Assembly (NCBI RefSeq): GCF_001455965.1
Contig: NZ_LKKO01000038.1
Span: 1-64,000 of the forward strand
Source: Methylobacterium sp. GXS13
Lineage (GTDB): Bacteria > Pseudomonadota > Alphaproteobacteria > Rhizobiales > Beijerinckiaceae
Reading direction: 5' to 3'
Length of the DNA: 64,000 nucleotides
In this document: positions 29,601-37,816 of the stretch, one piece after another
Layout: each line of letters opens with the position of its first letter
Position numbering within the stretch: position 1 is the stretch's first letter
Position numbers and translations under genes: made by a program
Notes under the pieces: generated by a model
The model's database searches: none
What the model saw: the letters and a program-made list of their open reading frames with translations, nothing else
Told to the model about the DNA's origin: nothing

Positions 29601-30803
29601 ATGACAGCGATGGGTGGCGAGGTGGACAGCTGCGACGTGGCCGTGGTCGGGGCCGGCCTGGCCGGGAGCTGCCTGGCCGGCGCGCTGGCCCGCGCCGGGG
29701 CGCGGGTCGCGCTGATCGACGCCCAGGCCGAGCGCGGTGAGGCGCGCCGCGACTTCCGGGCGGAGAAGTTCGGGGCTGAGCAGATGGCCCTGTTCGAGGG
29801 GCTCGGCTTCGGCCAGGCGCTCGCCGCCTGCACGACGCGGACCGACGAGGTCGCGGTGGTCCGCTACGGCCGCCTCGCCTACCGGGAGGCCGCCCGCGAA
29901 TGGGGGGCGCATTATCCCGTGCTGGTCGGGGCGGCCCGGGCCGCCCTGCCCGATGGGCTGCTGATTCCCGGCCGGGTCGCCGATCTGGATCTCGGGCCGG
30001 ATCGCCAGGCGCTCACCTTAAGTGACGGCCGCCTGATCGAGGCGCGGCTCGTCGTGCTCGCCACCGGGTTGGGCCAGGCGCTGCTCGCCAAGGCCGGCAT
30101 CACCAAGCGAGCGCTGAGCCCGCGCCACTCCCTGGCGGTCGGCTTCGACATGGCGGCGGCGCGGACCGCCTTCCCGTTCCCCGCGATGACTTACTTCGCC
30201 GAGGGGTTCGGTGGGCGCGACGCCTACCTGACCCTGTTCCCGATCGGGGATGGGATGCGCGCCAACCTGTTCTGCTACCGCGATCCCGGCGAGCCCTGGG
30301 TCGCGGCCTTGCGCCGGGACCCGGAGGCGACCCTGCGGGCGATGATGCCTCGGCTGGCGCAGCATTGCCCGGACCTGTCCGTGGCCGGGCCCCTCGAGGT
30401 CCGGCCGATCGACCTCGCCCGGGCCGACGGGGTGGAGCGCGACGGGCTGGTGCTGATCGGCGACGCCTTCCAGACCGCCTGCCCGATCCCCGGCACCGGA
30501 ATCGGCAAGCTGCTGACCGATGCCGACCGGCTCGCCCGGGTCCACGTGCCGGCCTGGCTCGCCACCCCCGGCATGGGCCGCGAGAAGATCGCGGCCTTCT
30601 ATGCCGACCCGGTCAAGCAGGCCTGCGACGCGCGCAGCCTGCGCGCCAGCGTCTATGCCCGCGGCCTCGCCGTGGAGACGGGGGCGCTCTGGCGGGCCCG
30701 GCGCCTGCGCAACCGGCTCGCCCGCACGGCGATCCGCATGGCGAAGGACGGGCCGCGGGCCGCCGCGGCTCTGGCGCCCGGCCTCCTGCCGATCGGACTC
30801 TAG
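29601..30803 (+). CDS. FAD-dependent oxidoreductase / monooxygenase-like protein
   Basis: A 400-residue flavoprotein with the p-hydroxybenzoate-hydroxylase-like fold. The dinucleotide-binding motif VVGAGLAGSCLAGALARAG lies at ~14-32, an acidic/Asp strand end VALIDAQAE follows, and the second FAD motif GDAFQTACPIPGTGIGKLL, usual in group A monooxygenases and geranylgeranyl-reductase relatives, lies near 290-308. The substrate is unknown. The ATG at 29601 has no strong ribosome-binding site; the Met three residues later is possible. A hairpin repeat follows the stop. Confidence 0.82.
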   Translation: MTAMGGEVDSCDVAVVGAGLAGSCLAGALARAGARVALIDAQAERGEARRDFRAEKFGAEQMALFEGLGFGQALAACTTRTDEVAVVRYGRLAYREAAREWGAHYPVLVGAARAALPDGLLIPGRVADLDLGPDRQALTLSDGRLIEARLVVLATGLGQALLAKAGITKRALSPRHSLAVGFDMAAARTAFPFPAMTYFAEGFGGRDAYLTLFPIGDGMRANLFCYRDPGEPWVAALRRDPEATLRAMMPRLAQHCPDLSVAGPLEVRPIDLARADGVERDGLVLIGDAFQTACPIPGTGIGKLLTDADRLARVHVPAWLATPGMGREKIAAFYADPVKQACDARSLRASVYARGLAVETGALWRARRLRNRLARTAIRMAKDGPRAAAALAPGLLPIGL

Positions 30804-30870
30804 CGTTCGGCTTCGTCAGGGCTCCGCCCTGACAACAAGCCAAAGGGCTCGCCCTTTGGAAATCCGAACC
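30804..30870. repeat. Hairpin repeat, copy 3 (short form)
   Basis: Two of the four hairpins of the larger repeat remain: TCAGGGC-TCC-GCCCTGA (30816-30832) and CCAAAGGGC-TC-GCCCTTTGG (30840-30859). An outer stem, GTTCGG (30805-30810) with CCGAAC (30864-30869), encloses both. It starts directly after the flavoprotein stop codon, a terminator-like position. Confidence 0.85.
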
Positions 30871-30949
30871 CGCACCTCGGGTCTTCGTCGCGGCGCGCCC
30901 ATGGGCTAGCCTCGCGCTGATTCCGCCGGGGGGCGGAGGAGGGTTGGGT

Positions 30950-32638
30950 ATGTCGATCGAGACCGTGGATGCTGCCGGCCGCCGCCGGGGCGCCGATCTG
31001 CTGCTGGAGGTGCTGCGCTCGGAGGGGGTGCGCTACATCTTCGGCAATCCCGGCACGACCGAATTGCCGCTGATCGACGCGCTCACAGAAACGCAGGACA
31101 TCGCCTACATCCTCGCCCTGCAGGAGGCGACCGCGGTGGCGATGGCGGACGGCTATGCGCAGGGCGCGCGCCGGCCGGCCTTCCTCAACCTGCACACCGC
31201 CGGCGGCCTCGGCCACGGCATGGGCGCGCTGTGGAATTCCCAGGTCAGCGGCACGCCGCTCGTGGTCACGGCCGGCCAGCAGGACCTGCGCCACGCCCTC
31301 TCCGACCCGCTGCTGATGGGCGACCTCGTCGCCATCGCCGACCCGGTGGTGAAATGGGCGCGCGAGGTCACCAGCCCGGACCAGATCCCGGTGCTCCTGC
31401 GCCGCGCCTTCCACGATTGCGGGGCCGCCCCGTCCGGCCCGGTCTTCCTGTCCCTGCCGATGGACGTGATGGAGGCGATGACCGCGACCCCGGCGGGCGA
31501 GACCTCGACCATCGACCAGCGCGCGGTGGCGGGCTCCCTCGACAAGCTGGCCGAGAAGCTTGCCGCCATCGCGCCCGGCCGCCTGGCCCTGATCGCCGGC
31601 GACGAGATCGACGCCTCGGACGCCTCCGCCCAGGCGGTGGCGCTCGCCGACCTGCTGGCGGCGCCGGTCTACGGCTCGTCCTGGCCGGCCCACATCCCCT
31701 TCCCCACCGCCCACCCGCTCTGGGCCGGCAACCTGCCAACCCGGGCCGACGCGATCGCCGACATCCTCGGGCGCTACGACGCGGTCTTCGCGCTGGGCGG
31801 CAAGTCGCTGATCACCGTGCTCTACTCGGAGGTCTCGGCGGTGCCGCCGGGGACGCAGGTGTTCCAGCTCTCGGCGGATGTCCGCGACCTCGGGCGCACC
31901 TACGCCACCAGCCTGTCGACGGTGGGCGACATCCGCGCCTCCCTGGACGCGCTGCTGCCATTGCTCGCCCCGCGCGTAGCCGACCGCGCCGCCGCCTACG
32001 CGGAGCTGCGGGCGCAGGCGGAGACGGCGCGGATCGAGCGTCGGGCCAAGCTCGCCGCCGCGGCCGATGCCGCCTTCGACGATCCGGTGATCGCGCCGCT
32101 CGTCGCCGCCCGCGAGGTGGCCCGGGCCGTGGGGGCGCAGACCACGATCATTGATGAGGCGCCCGCGACGCTGACACATCTGCGGACCTTCCTCGACAGC
32201 GCCTCCACCCACCAATACGCGGCGATGCGCGGCGGCGTGCTCGGCTGGGGCATGCCGGCCGCGGTCGGTTTCTCGCTCGGCATCGACCGGGCGCCCGTGG
32301 TCTGCGTCGTTGGCGACGGGGCGGCGATGTACTCGCCTCAGGCGCTCTGGACCGCCGCGCACGAGAAGCTGCCGGTCACCTTCGTGGTAATCAACAACGC
32401 CGAGTACAACATCCTCAAGAACTTCATGAAGGGCCAGTCGCACTACGCCTCGGTGCGGGCCAACCGCTTCATCGCCATGGATCTCACCGACCCGCGCGTC
32501 GACTACCTGGCGCTCGCCACCTCCATGGGGGTGCCGTCCCGGCGGGTGACCCGGGCCGCCGACATCGCCCCGGCGATCGAGGCCGGGATCCGGTCCGGCG
32601 GCGCCAACCTCGTGGAGGTGGTGGTCCGGGCGAGCTGA
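30950..32638 (+). CDS. Thiamine-diphosphate-dependent enzyme, benzoylformate-decarboxylase-like
   Basis: ThDP enzyme of 562 residues. The ATG at 30950 is chosen over an upstream TTG because GGAGGAGG lies 7 nt before it. The N-terminal Pyr domain shows FGNPGTTELPL and the ThDP-activating Glu in LQEATAVAMADGYAQ. NLHTAGGLGHGMGAL keeps the active-site His of benzoylformate decarboxylase, while the Ser of GSNEL there is replaced by Thr. The C-terminal PP domain carries GDGAAMYSPQALWTAA and VVINNAEYNIL for Mg-diphosphate. It could act on benzoylformate or another 2-oxo acid; no mandelate-pathway neighbours are present. Confidence 0.88.
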   Translation: MSIETVDAAGRRRGADLLLEVLRSEGVRYIFGNPGTTELPLIDALTETQDIAYILALQEATAVAMADGYAQGARRPAFLNLHTAGGLGHGMGALWNSQVSGTPLVVTAGQQDLRHALSDPLLMGDLVAIADPVVKWAREVTSPDQIPVLLRRAFHDCGAAPSGPVFLSLPMDVMEAMTATPAGETSTIDQRAVAGSLDKLAEKLAAIAPGRLALIAGDEIDASDASAQAVALADLLAAPVYGSSWPAHIPFPTAHPLWAGNLPTRADAIADILGRYDAVFALGGKSLITVLYSEVSAVPPGTQVFQLSADVRDLGRTYATSLSTVGDIRASLDALLPLLAPRVADRAAAYAELRAQAETARIERRAKLAAAADAAFDDPVIAPLVAAREVARAVGAQTTIIDEAPATLTHLRTFLDSASTHQYAAMRGGVLGWGMPAAVGFSLGIDRAPVVCVVGDGAAMYSPQALWTAAHEKLPVTFVVINNAEYNILKNFMKGQSHYASVRANRFIAMDLTDPRVDYLALATSMGVPSRRVTRAADIAPAIEAGIRSGGANLVEVVVRAS

Positions 32639-32723
32639 GTGGGGGCGGACGGGGCGTCGCCGAACGGCCTGGAAGAGCTTCGAGGGAGCCGGCGGACGAT
32701 TGGAATCGGTCGCCGGGCCTCCA

Positions 32724-32743
32724 ATGTCTGTATGTAGCGACAT
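32724..32743 (+). promoter_or_regulatory. Possible operator of the Phd/VapC unit
   Basis: ATGTC and GACAT separated by 10 nt (32724-32743), 12 nt before the antitoxin start. Antitoxin-toxin operons of this kind are self-repressed at such inverted repeats; this one is short and unproven. Confidence 0.3.
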
Positions 32744-32755
32744 GCGAGGTTCAGC

Positions 32756-33010
32756 ATGACCGTGCCGACGTTCACCAGCCGCGAATTCAATCGCGAACCC
32801 GATCGCATCAAGCGCGACGCGGCGGATGGCCCCGTGATCATCACCGAGCGCGGCCGGCCGATCATGGCCGTCCTTCCCTACGACGCATACGAACGCCTGA
32901 AGGCTTCCCCCGGCAACATTCTGGATGCCCTCGACATGGAGGGTGTCGGCGATATCGACATCGACTTCACCCGGCCGGCTACGTTCCCGCGTCCGGCCAC
33001 CTTCGACTGA
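32756..33010 (+). CDS. Phd/YefM-family antitoxin
   Basis: An 84-residue antitoxin. FTSREFNREPDRIKRDAADGPVIITERGRP is the usual Phd/YefM DNA-binding region, continuing into MAVLPYDAYERLK. The C-terminal tail (DIDIDFTRPATFPRP) is the toxin-binding part. Its stop TGA overlaps the toxin ATG (TGATG), so the pair was co-translated. The toxin gene is now broken, so the antitoxin may be a relic or serve another toxin. Confidence 0.88.
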   Translation: MTVPTFTSREFNREPDRIKRDAADGPVIITERGRPIMAVLPYDAYERLKASPGNILDALDMEGVGDIDIDFTRPATFPRPATFD

Positions 33011-33439
33011 TGTACCTCCTCGACACCAACGTCCTGTCCGAGCTTCGCAAGCGGAGCAGCGGCAGGATCAATCCTCAGGTCGAGAGATGGGCTACGGAGG
33101 TCGATCCCAGCAGCCTGCATGTGTCCGTCATCACGGTCATGGAACTCGATTCGGTATCGCTCAACTTGAGTGCCGCGATCCCTGACAAGCCTCCGCTTTG
33201 CGGCTCTGGTTGCATAATCGCGTCTTGCCAGCCTTCGCCGGACGCATCCTGCCGATCGACGCCGCCATCGCGGTGCGCTGCGCCCATCTTCACGTTCCTG
33301 ATCCCAAGAGCGGGCGCGACGCTTGGATCGCGGCGACCGGCTCGCTCACGACCTGACGATCGTTACCCGCAACAGCGCCGATTTCGCCGCGACTGGCGCG
33401 ACGCTGCTCAACCCCTGGCGTGAGGGCAGCTCCCTCTGA
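33010..33439 (+). pseudogene. vapC: PIN-domain toxin VapC, broken by two frameshifts and one stop
   Basis: The start MYLLDTNVLSELRKR is a normal PIN-domain opening with catalytic Asp. After VITVMEL (near 33145) the frame shifts: the expected GIAQLECRDP lies in the next frame. That frame ends in a TGA at 33183-33185, continues in register as QASALRLWLHNRVLPAFAG through DPKSGRDAWIAA, and shifts again near 33345 to AHDLTIVTRNSADF, ending at 33439. Three independent lesions make the RNase inactive. Without them the protein would be a standard VapC of about 140 residues. Confidence 0.88.
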
Positions 33440-33466
33440 CGGGACGGGTAAGGAGGGGGGGCGGCT

Positions 33467-34825
33467 CTACTCCAGTCCCGGGACCGGCAGCCCGAAGGCG
33501 GCGGCCAGAAGCACCATGTTGAGGCCGAGCACCACGGCCGCCCCGGCGATCGCCAGCGCCTGGGTCAGCGGGCCGTTGGCGAAGGCCCCCATCACGCTGC
33601 GGCGGCGGGTGAACACCACCAGGCCCACCATCGGCACCGGCAGGGCGAGCGACAGCACCACTTGGGACAGGACCAGCGCCCGGGTCGGATCGACGCCGAT
33701 CGCGACCACGACGAAGGCCGGCAGCATGGTCACCAGCCGGCGGACGAGGAGCGGGATATGCCAGCCGGTGAAGCCCTGCATCACCATCTGGCCGGCGAGC
33801 GTCCCCACCACCGAGGAGGAGATCCCGGAGGCGAGCAGCGACACCAGGAACGCGGCCCCGGCCGCCGGACCGAGCAGCGGGGTCAGGGTGCGGTAGGCCT
33901 GGTCGATCTCGGCGACCGCGCTGTGGCCGGCATGGAAGGCCGCCGCCGCCATGATCACCATCGCGATATTGACGAGGCCGGCCAGCAGCAGCGCGACCAC
34001 CACCTCGCGGTTCGAGTAGCGCACCAGCAGGCGCCGGTCGGAATCGGTCCGGGGGCTGCCCCGCCCCTGGGTCAGTCCCGAATGCAGGAACAGCGCGTGC
34101 GGCATCACGGTGGCGCCGATGATCCCGACCGCGATGGTCAGCGCCTGCGCGTCCGGGATTTTCGGGGTGACGAGGCCTTTGGCGGCCTCCGCCCAGGCCA
34201 CCGGCGCGATGGCCGGCTCGACCGCGTAGCAGAGGCCGATCGTGCCGACCATGACGCCGATCGCGATCTCCAGCGGCCGGAAGCCTTCGTTCTCCAGCAG
34301 CAGGATCGCGTAGGTGACGATCGCGGTGATCGCCATGCCGGCCATCAGCGGCATGCCGGTGAGCAGCGACAGCCCGATCGCGCCGCCCAAAAACTCCGCG
34401 AGGTCGGTGGCCATGGCGGCGACCTCGCTGATGCCCCAGGCCGCGAACCGACCGCTCCGGGGAACGGTATCGCGAAAATGCTCGGCGAGGTTCTTGCCGG
34501 TGACGATCCCGAGCTTGGCCGAGAGCGCCTGGAACAGCATCGCCGTGAGATTGGCGAGCAGCACCACCCAGAGCAGGCCGTAGCCGTAGCGGGCACCGGC
34601 CTGGATGTTGGTGGCGAAATTGCCGGGGTCCATGTAGGCGATCGACGCCGTCACGGCAGGCCCGGCAAACAGCAGGAACCGGAATCGGCCTCCCGGCCGG
34701 CCGTCGAGGGTGTCGCGGATCGCCTGTTCGGTGCGCCGGCTCATCCGCCCTGGCGCAGACCCTTTGGGGGTCGATCCGTCGGGCATCCGCTCCCCGGGGA
34801 TCGTCGCCGCATCCGGCGTTGCCAT
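33467..34825 (-). CDS. mntH: Nramp-family manganese transporter MntH
   Basis: Proton-coupled Mn2+ (and other divalent metal) importer of the inner membrane, 452 residues with about 11 helices. The metal-binding DPGNFATN motif lies in helix 1 and MPHALFLHS in helix 6, both intact. The first ~45 residues are polar. The start at 34825 faces mntR, and a perfect palindrome (34846-34863) lies 21 nt upstream, so repression by Mn-loaded MntR is expected. Confidence 0.95.
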   Translation of the reverse strand: MATPDAATIPGERMPDGSTPKGSAPGRMSRRTEQAIRDTLDGRPGGRFRFLLFAGPAVTASIAYMDPGNFATNIQAGARYGYGLLWVVLLANLTAMLFQALSAKLGIVTGKNLAEHFRDTVPRSGRFAAWGISEVAAMATDLAEFLGGAIGLSLLTGMPLMAGMAITAIVTYAILLLENEGFRPLEIAIGVMVGTIGLCYAVEPAIAPVAWAEAAKGLVTPKIPDAQALTIAVGIIGATVMPHALFLHSGLTQGRGSPRTDSDRRLLVRYSNREVVVALLLAGLVNIAMVIMAAAAFHAGHSAVAEIDQAYRTLTPLLGPAAGAAFLVSLLASGISSSVVGTLAGQMVMQGFTGWHIPLLVRRLVTMLPAFVVVAIGVDPTRALVLSQVVLSLALPVPMVGLVVFTRRRSVMGAFANGPLTQALAIAGAAVVLGLNMVLLAAAFGLPVPGLE

Positions 34826-34845
34826 GCCTCACCCTTTTCTCAAAG

Positions 34846-34863
34846 ATATAGCTTGGGCTATAT
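34846..34863. promoter_or_regulatory. MntR-box-like palindrome between mntH and mntR
   Basis: ATATAGC-TTGG-GCTATAT, two perfect 7-bp arms around 4 nt, lies 21 nt before the mntH start and 133 nt before mntR. The E. coli MntR box has similar arms around CATAGC/GCTATG. In a divergent mntH/mntR pair this is very probably the MntR operator. Confidence 0.75.
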
Positions 34864-34995
34864 TCAGAGCAACGGCCACGGGTTTCAAGAGGGCATTTCA
34901 GGGGGGGCGCACGTGCGTCGCGGGACTCCCCATGCCGGGGCGGATCTTGCTAGACAGGTCCGGGCGGCGCCGGGGGGCGGCGAAAGAGAGAGCCG

Positions 34996-35457
34996 ATGCA
35001 GGAACCGTCCGAGCCGAGCGCCCCCGAGACCGTGCTGGTCGATCCCGAGCGGCATGTGGAGAGCTTCCGTCAGGCCCGCGAGGCACGGCGCTCTGAGCTC
35101 GTCGAGGACTATGTCGAGCTTATCGACGACCTGATCGGCGACGGCGGCGAGGCCCGCCAGGTCGACATCGCCGCGCGCCTCGGCGTGGCCCAGCCCACCG
35201 TCGCCAAGATGCTCAAGCGCCTGTGCGAGGACGGCTTCGTCCAGCAGCGGCCCTATCGCGGCGTGTTCCTGACCGAGGCCGGCCGCCGGCTCGCCACCCA
35301 GGCGCGCGAGCGCCACCGCATCGTCGAGCGCTTCCTGTGCACCCTGGGCGTCAGCCCCGAGACCGCCCGGCGGGATGCCGAGGGGATCGAGCACCATGTC
35401 AGCGCCGAGACCCTGGCGGCGTTCCGCGCCTTCGTGGACAGCCGGCAGGAGACGTGA
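34996..35457 (+). CDS. mntR: Manganese-responsive regulator MntR
   Basis: DtxR/MntR-type repressor, 153 residues. The N-terminal winged helix is visible in [16 protein letters not shown] and [23 protein letters not shown]; the dimer/metal domain follows, with [15 protein letters not shown] and [14 protein letters not shown] supplying the usual Glu/His ligands. The N-terminal extension of ~30 residues resembles the E. coli-type MntR. It is divergent from mntH, which it should repress when Mn2+ is plentiful. Confidence 0.93.
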   Translation: MQEPSEPSAPETVLVDPERHVESFRQAREARRSELVEDYVELIDDLIGDGGEARQVDIAARLGVAQPTVAKMLKRLCEDGFVQQRPYRGVFLTEAGRRLATQARERHRIVERFLCTLGVSPETARRDAEGIEHHVSAETLAAFRAFVDSRQET

Positions 35458-35614
35458 TCGGCGACCGGGCGCATTGCGTCCGGGGGACGGAGAATCATCG
35501 GATGCGCCATGCGGGCTCGGCCTCCGAAGTCGCACGTGCCGCGGGCGATCGGGGCAGGGTGGGATGAGCCGATCGCGCTTAGCAGGATCGATGAGGGGTG
35601 ACTGAGGGCACCTG

Positions 35615-36130
35615 ATGCGACGCCCTGTGGCCAGATCCGCCCACGCGAAACGCCTGACGCTTGCCGGCGTGCTGGCCGTGGCCAAGTCGGGCCTCGGCCC
35701 CGACATACGCTGTGAAATCATCGCGAGCGTAGCGCGATCAGCGTTCACGGAAACCTGGCTCGCACACCCGGGCCGACCGGTGGATTGGGACTGGGCCGCG
35801 CTGTCGGCCGGTTTCCAGAACAACCATCCGAAGTGCTTCAATGCTGCGATCTGGTACGACGAGACGTTGTGTGGGTTGGCGATCGGTGCGGTGAACCAAG
35901 ACAGGTTCGTTGCCTTGGATTTCCTTGAAGGCAATCCGGATCCGACGCATCCGCTCAAAGGGCGGGTGATTGAGATCGTCCTGACTATGGCGGAAGCCTA
36001 CCGGCAGCTGATCGTTGTGCCGGAGCTTCGGCTTCATCACGTCGACCCGGACCTTATCCCCTTGTACAAAAGGCAAGGCTTTGCGCTTGCGCCCGATCTG
36101 GCAGGCTCTCATCATATGGTCCGGAGGTGA
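35615..36130 (+). CDS. GNAT-like hypothetical protein
   Basis: A 171-residue protein. The middle and C-terminus resemble the acetyltransferase fold: AIWYDETLCGLAIGAVNQ, a helix with EIVLTMAEAYRQL, and HVDPDLIPLYKRQGFALAPD, which fits the last GNAT strand-helix-strand. The classic acetyl-CoA loop (Q/RxxGxG/A) is not clearly present, so activity is uncertain. Codon use is less GC-biased than neighbours. The small frame at 36127 overlaps its stop by 4 nt. Confidence 0.6.
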   Translation: MRRPVARSAHAKRLTLAGVLAVAKSGLGPDIRCEIIASVARSAFTETWLAHPGRPVDWDWAALSAGFQNNHPKCFNAAIWYDETLCGLAIGAVNQDRFVALDFLEGNPDPTHPLKGRVIEIVLTMAEAYRQLIVVPELRLHHVDPDLIPLYKRQGFALAPDLAGSHHMVRR

Positions 36131-36378
36131 TCTCAGTGCCGAAAGCCGCGCCTGTGACGGAACCGCCGGTGACCAGCCGCGAAGTGACCCACGGCCGTCC
36201 TCTCAGGCAGGCGCATCGTCGCCTGCCTGACATCGAGCAGGCAGCGGCTGCCTTCATGGCGGCCGATCTCCCCTGGTTGGCCCCAGCGGCGAGGGACGTG
36301 CTTGCGGGGACGCCAGAAGTTCACGGTCGGCCGGACGGTCAAGTACCCCCGCCGCCCGCGAAGCGAGTCCGGCGCTGA
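36127..36378 (+). CDS. Small hypothetical protein overlapping the GNAT-like gene
   Basis: An 83-residue frame whose GTG start overlaps the previous stop (GTGA), a coupling often seen in gene pairs. The centre DIEQAAAAFMAADLPWLAPAARDVL is plausible; both ends are Pro/Arg-rich. No family recognised. It may be real as a partner of the upstream gene, or chance. Confidence 0.35.
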   Translation: MISVPKAAPVTEPPVTSREVTHGRPLRQAHRRLPDIEQAAAAFMAADLPWLAPAARDVLAGTPEVHGRPDGQVPPPPAKRVRR

Positions 36379-36406
36379 CATTTCGACCGACCGTCCGTCG
36401 AGCGCG

Positions 36407-37591
36407 TCACACGGTCGGCGCCGCCACCTTCTGGCGCAGCCCCAAAATCACCGCGCGCAGCATCTCCGCCCCCGCCTCGCCGGGATCCGGCAGGGTGCCG
36501 GAGCGGGAGGCGTAGATTCGCTCGTGCACGAAGGCGAGCTTGGCGATCACCGTCGGGGTCAGCTTGAACGGGTAGAGCGCCGGCTGGCCCATGCTGTGGG
36601 ACAGGGAGTTGATCGCATAGGTGAGCGGCAGCCACGCCTCGATCAGCCGGTCGAGATCCTGGGTGTCGTAGGGGTCGAAGTCGATCACCGTGGGCGCCGA
36701 CATCGCGTTGCGCAGGCGCGGGCGCACGTGCAGCTCGAAGGTCGAGGCGGTCTCCACCGTATCGACGATGTGCAGGTAGTGCGCGAAGGTCTCGGCGAAA
36801 TCCTCCCACGGATGGGCGGTGGCGTAGGCCGAGACGTAGGAATCCTCCCAGTCGGCCGGGGCGCCGTGGGCGTAGTGATCCTGCAGGGCCCGGACGTAGT
36901 TCAGGCTCTCGTCGCCGAACAGCGACCGGAACGCGCCCATGGTCGGCCCGTTCATCACCAGCAGGTACCAGAAGTAATGCCCGATCTCGTGCCGGAAATG
37001 GCCGAGCAGGGTCCGGTAATGCTCGCCGAACAGGATCCGGCGCCGCTCGCGCTCGACATCGTCGGCCTCGGCGATGTTCATGGTGATCAGGCCGTTGATG
37101 TGGCCCGTGAGCACCGGCGTCCCGTACGAAAAGCTCTCCGACGGATCGACCAGGAAATCGAAGGCCAGCCCGTCGGTGTACTGAGCCCGGGTCGCCAGGG
37201 GCAGTTCGAGGCGCAGCAGCGAGTAGAACAGCCGGCGCTTGGCCGCCTCGATCTGGCGCCAGCGGGTGAGGTTCCAGGCTTGCGACAGGTCCGGCACCAC
37301 CCGGTTGTGCCGGCAGGCGGTACAGAAGATGTCGGGACTGTCCTCCGCCACCAGCCAGTTGCAGGCCCCCGAGAGGGCGTTGTTGCAATAGCGGTAGCGC
37401 CGGCCGGAATCCGCGTAGGCGTGGAACGTCTGGGCCCCGCCCATCGCCGGATGGGTCGACAGGCCCACGGGCTCCAGGGCCGAGACCTCATGCGCCGCGC
37501 AGACATAGCCCAACCGGCGCGCGCAGCTCTCGCAGGCGGTCGCCTCGAAGGTGACCGGCTGGTCGCAGGCTTGGCACTGGAAGAGCTTCAT
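36407..37591 (-). CDS. Putative zinc-binding metallopeptidase
   Basis: A 394-residue protein of the 'putative zinc-binding metallopeptidase' family. The N-terminus is a zinc-ribbon-like region (Cys 6, 9, 20, 23 and then 69, 77, 90, 93). The catalytic motif HEIGH is at 201-205 (RHEIGHYFWYL), with a downstream HPWEDFAETFAHYLH segment giving the likely third ligand and a second E-F-A motif. The start at 37591 gives the conserved MKLFQCQACDQPV; the longer frame upstream is not conserved. It is divergent from the transglutaminase operon and often accompanies it, so a link in peptide processing is possible. Confidence 0.88.
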   Translation of the reverse strand: MKLFQCQACDQPVTFEATACESCARRLGYVCAAHEVSALEPVGLSTHPAMGGAQTFHAYADSGRRYRYCNNALSGACNWLVAEDSPDIFCTACRHNRVVPDLSQAWNLTRWRQIEAAKRRLFYSLLRLELPLATRAQYTDGLAFDFLVDPSESFSYGTPVLTGHINGLITMNIAEADDVERERRRILFGEHYRTLLGHFRHEIGHYFWYLLVMNGPTMGAFRSLFGDESLNYVRALQDHYAHGAPADWEDSYVSAYATAHPWEDFAETFAHYLHIVDTVETASTFELHVRPRLRNAMSAPTVIDFDPYDTQDLDRLIEAWLPLTYAINSLSHSMGQPALYPFKLTPTVIAKLAFVHERIYASRSGTLPDPGEAGAEMLRAVILGLRQKVAAPTV

Positions 37592-37816
37592 CGCGCGGTC
37601 CCGGGTCGGCAACCGACCCACCTCTCGATCAAATAAGCGCGACCGGCAAAGTTCCGGCCAAGGTCGGCGGCGAACCACGGAGGCAGCGGGTGCCGCACGG
37701 AAATTGCTTGTGACCCCATCCTTGGCACATAACCATGCTGGGACCCGGGACGATCGACCCGTTGCAGCGCCCAGCATCGGCTACGAGACCGCATTCGATC
37801 TTCAGACGGAGCCATC

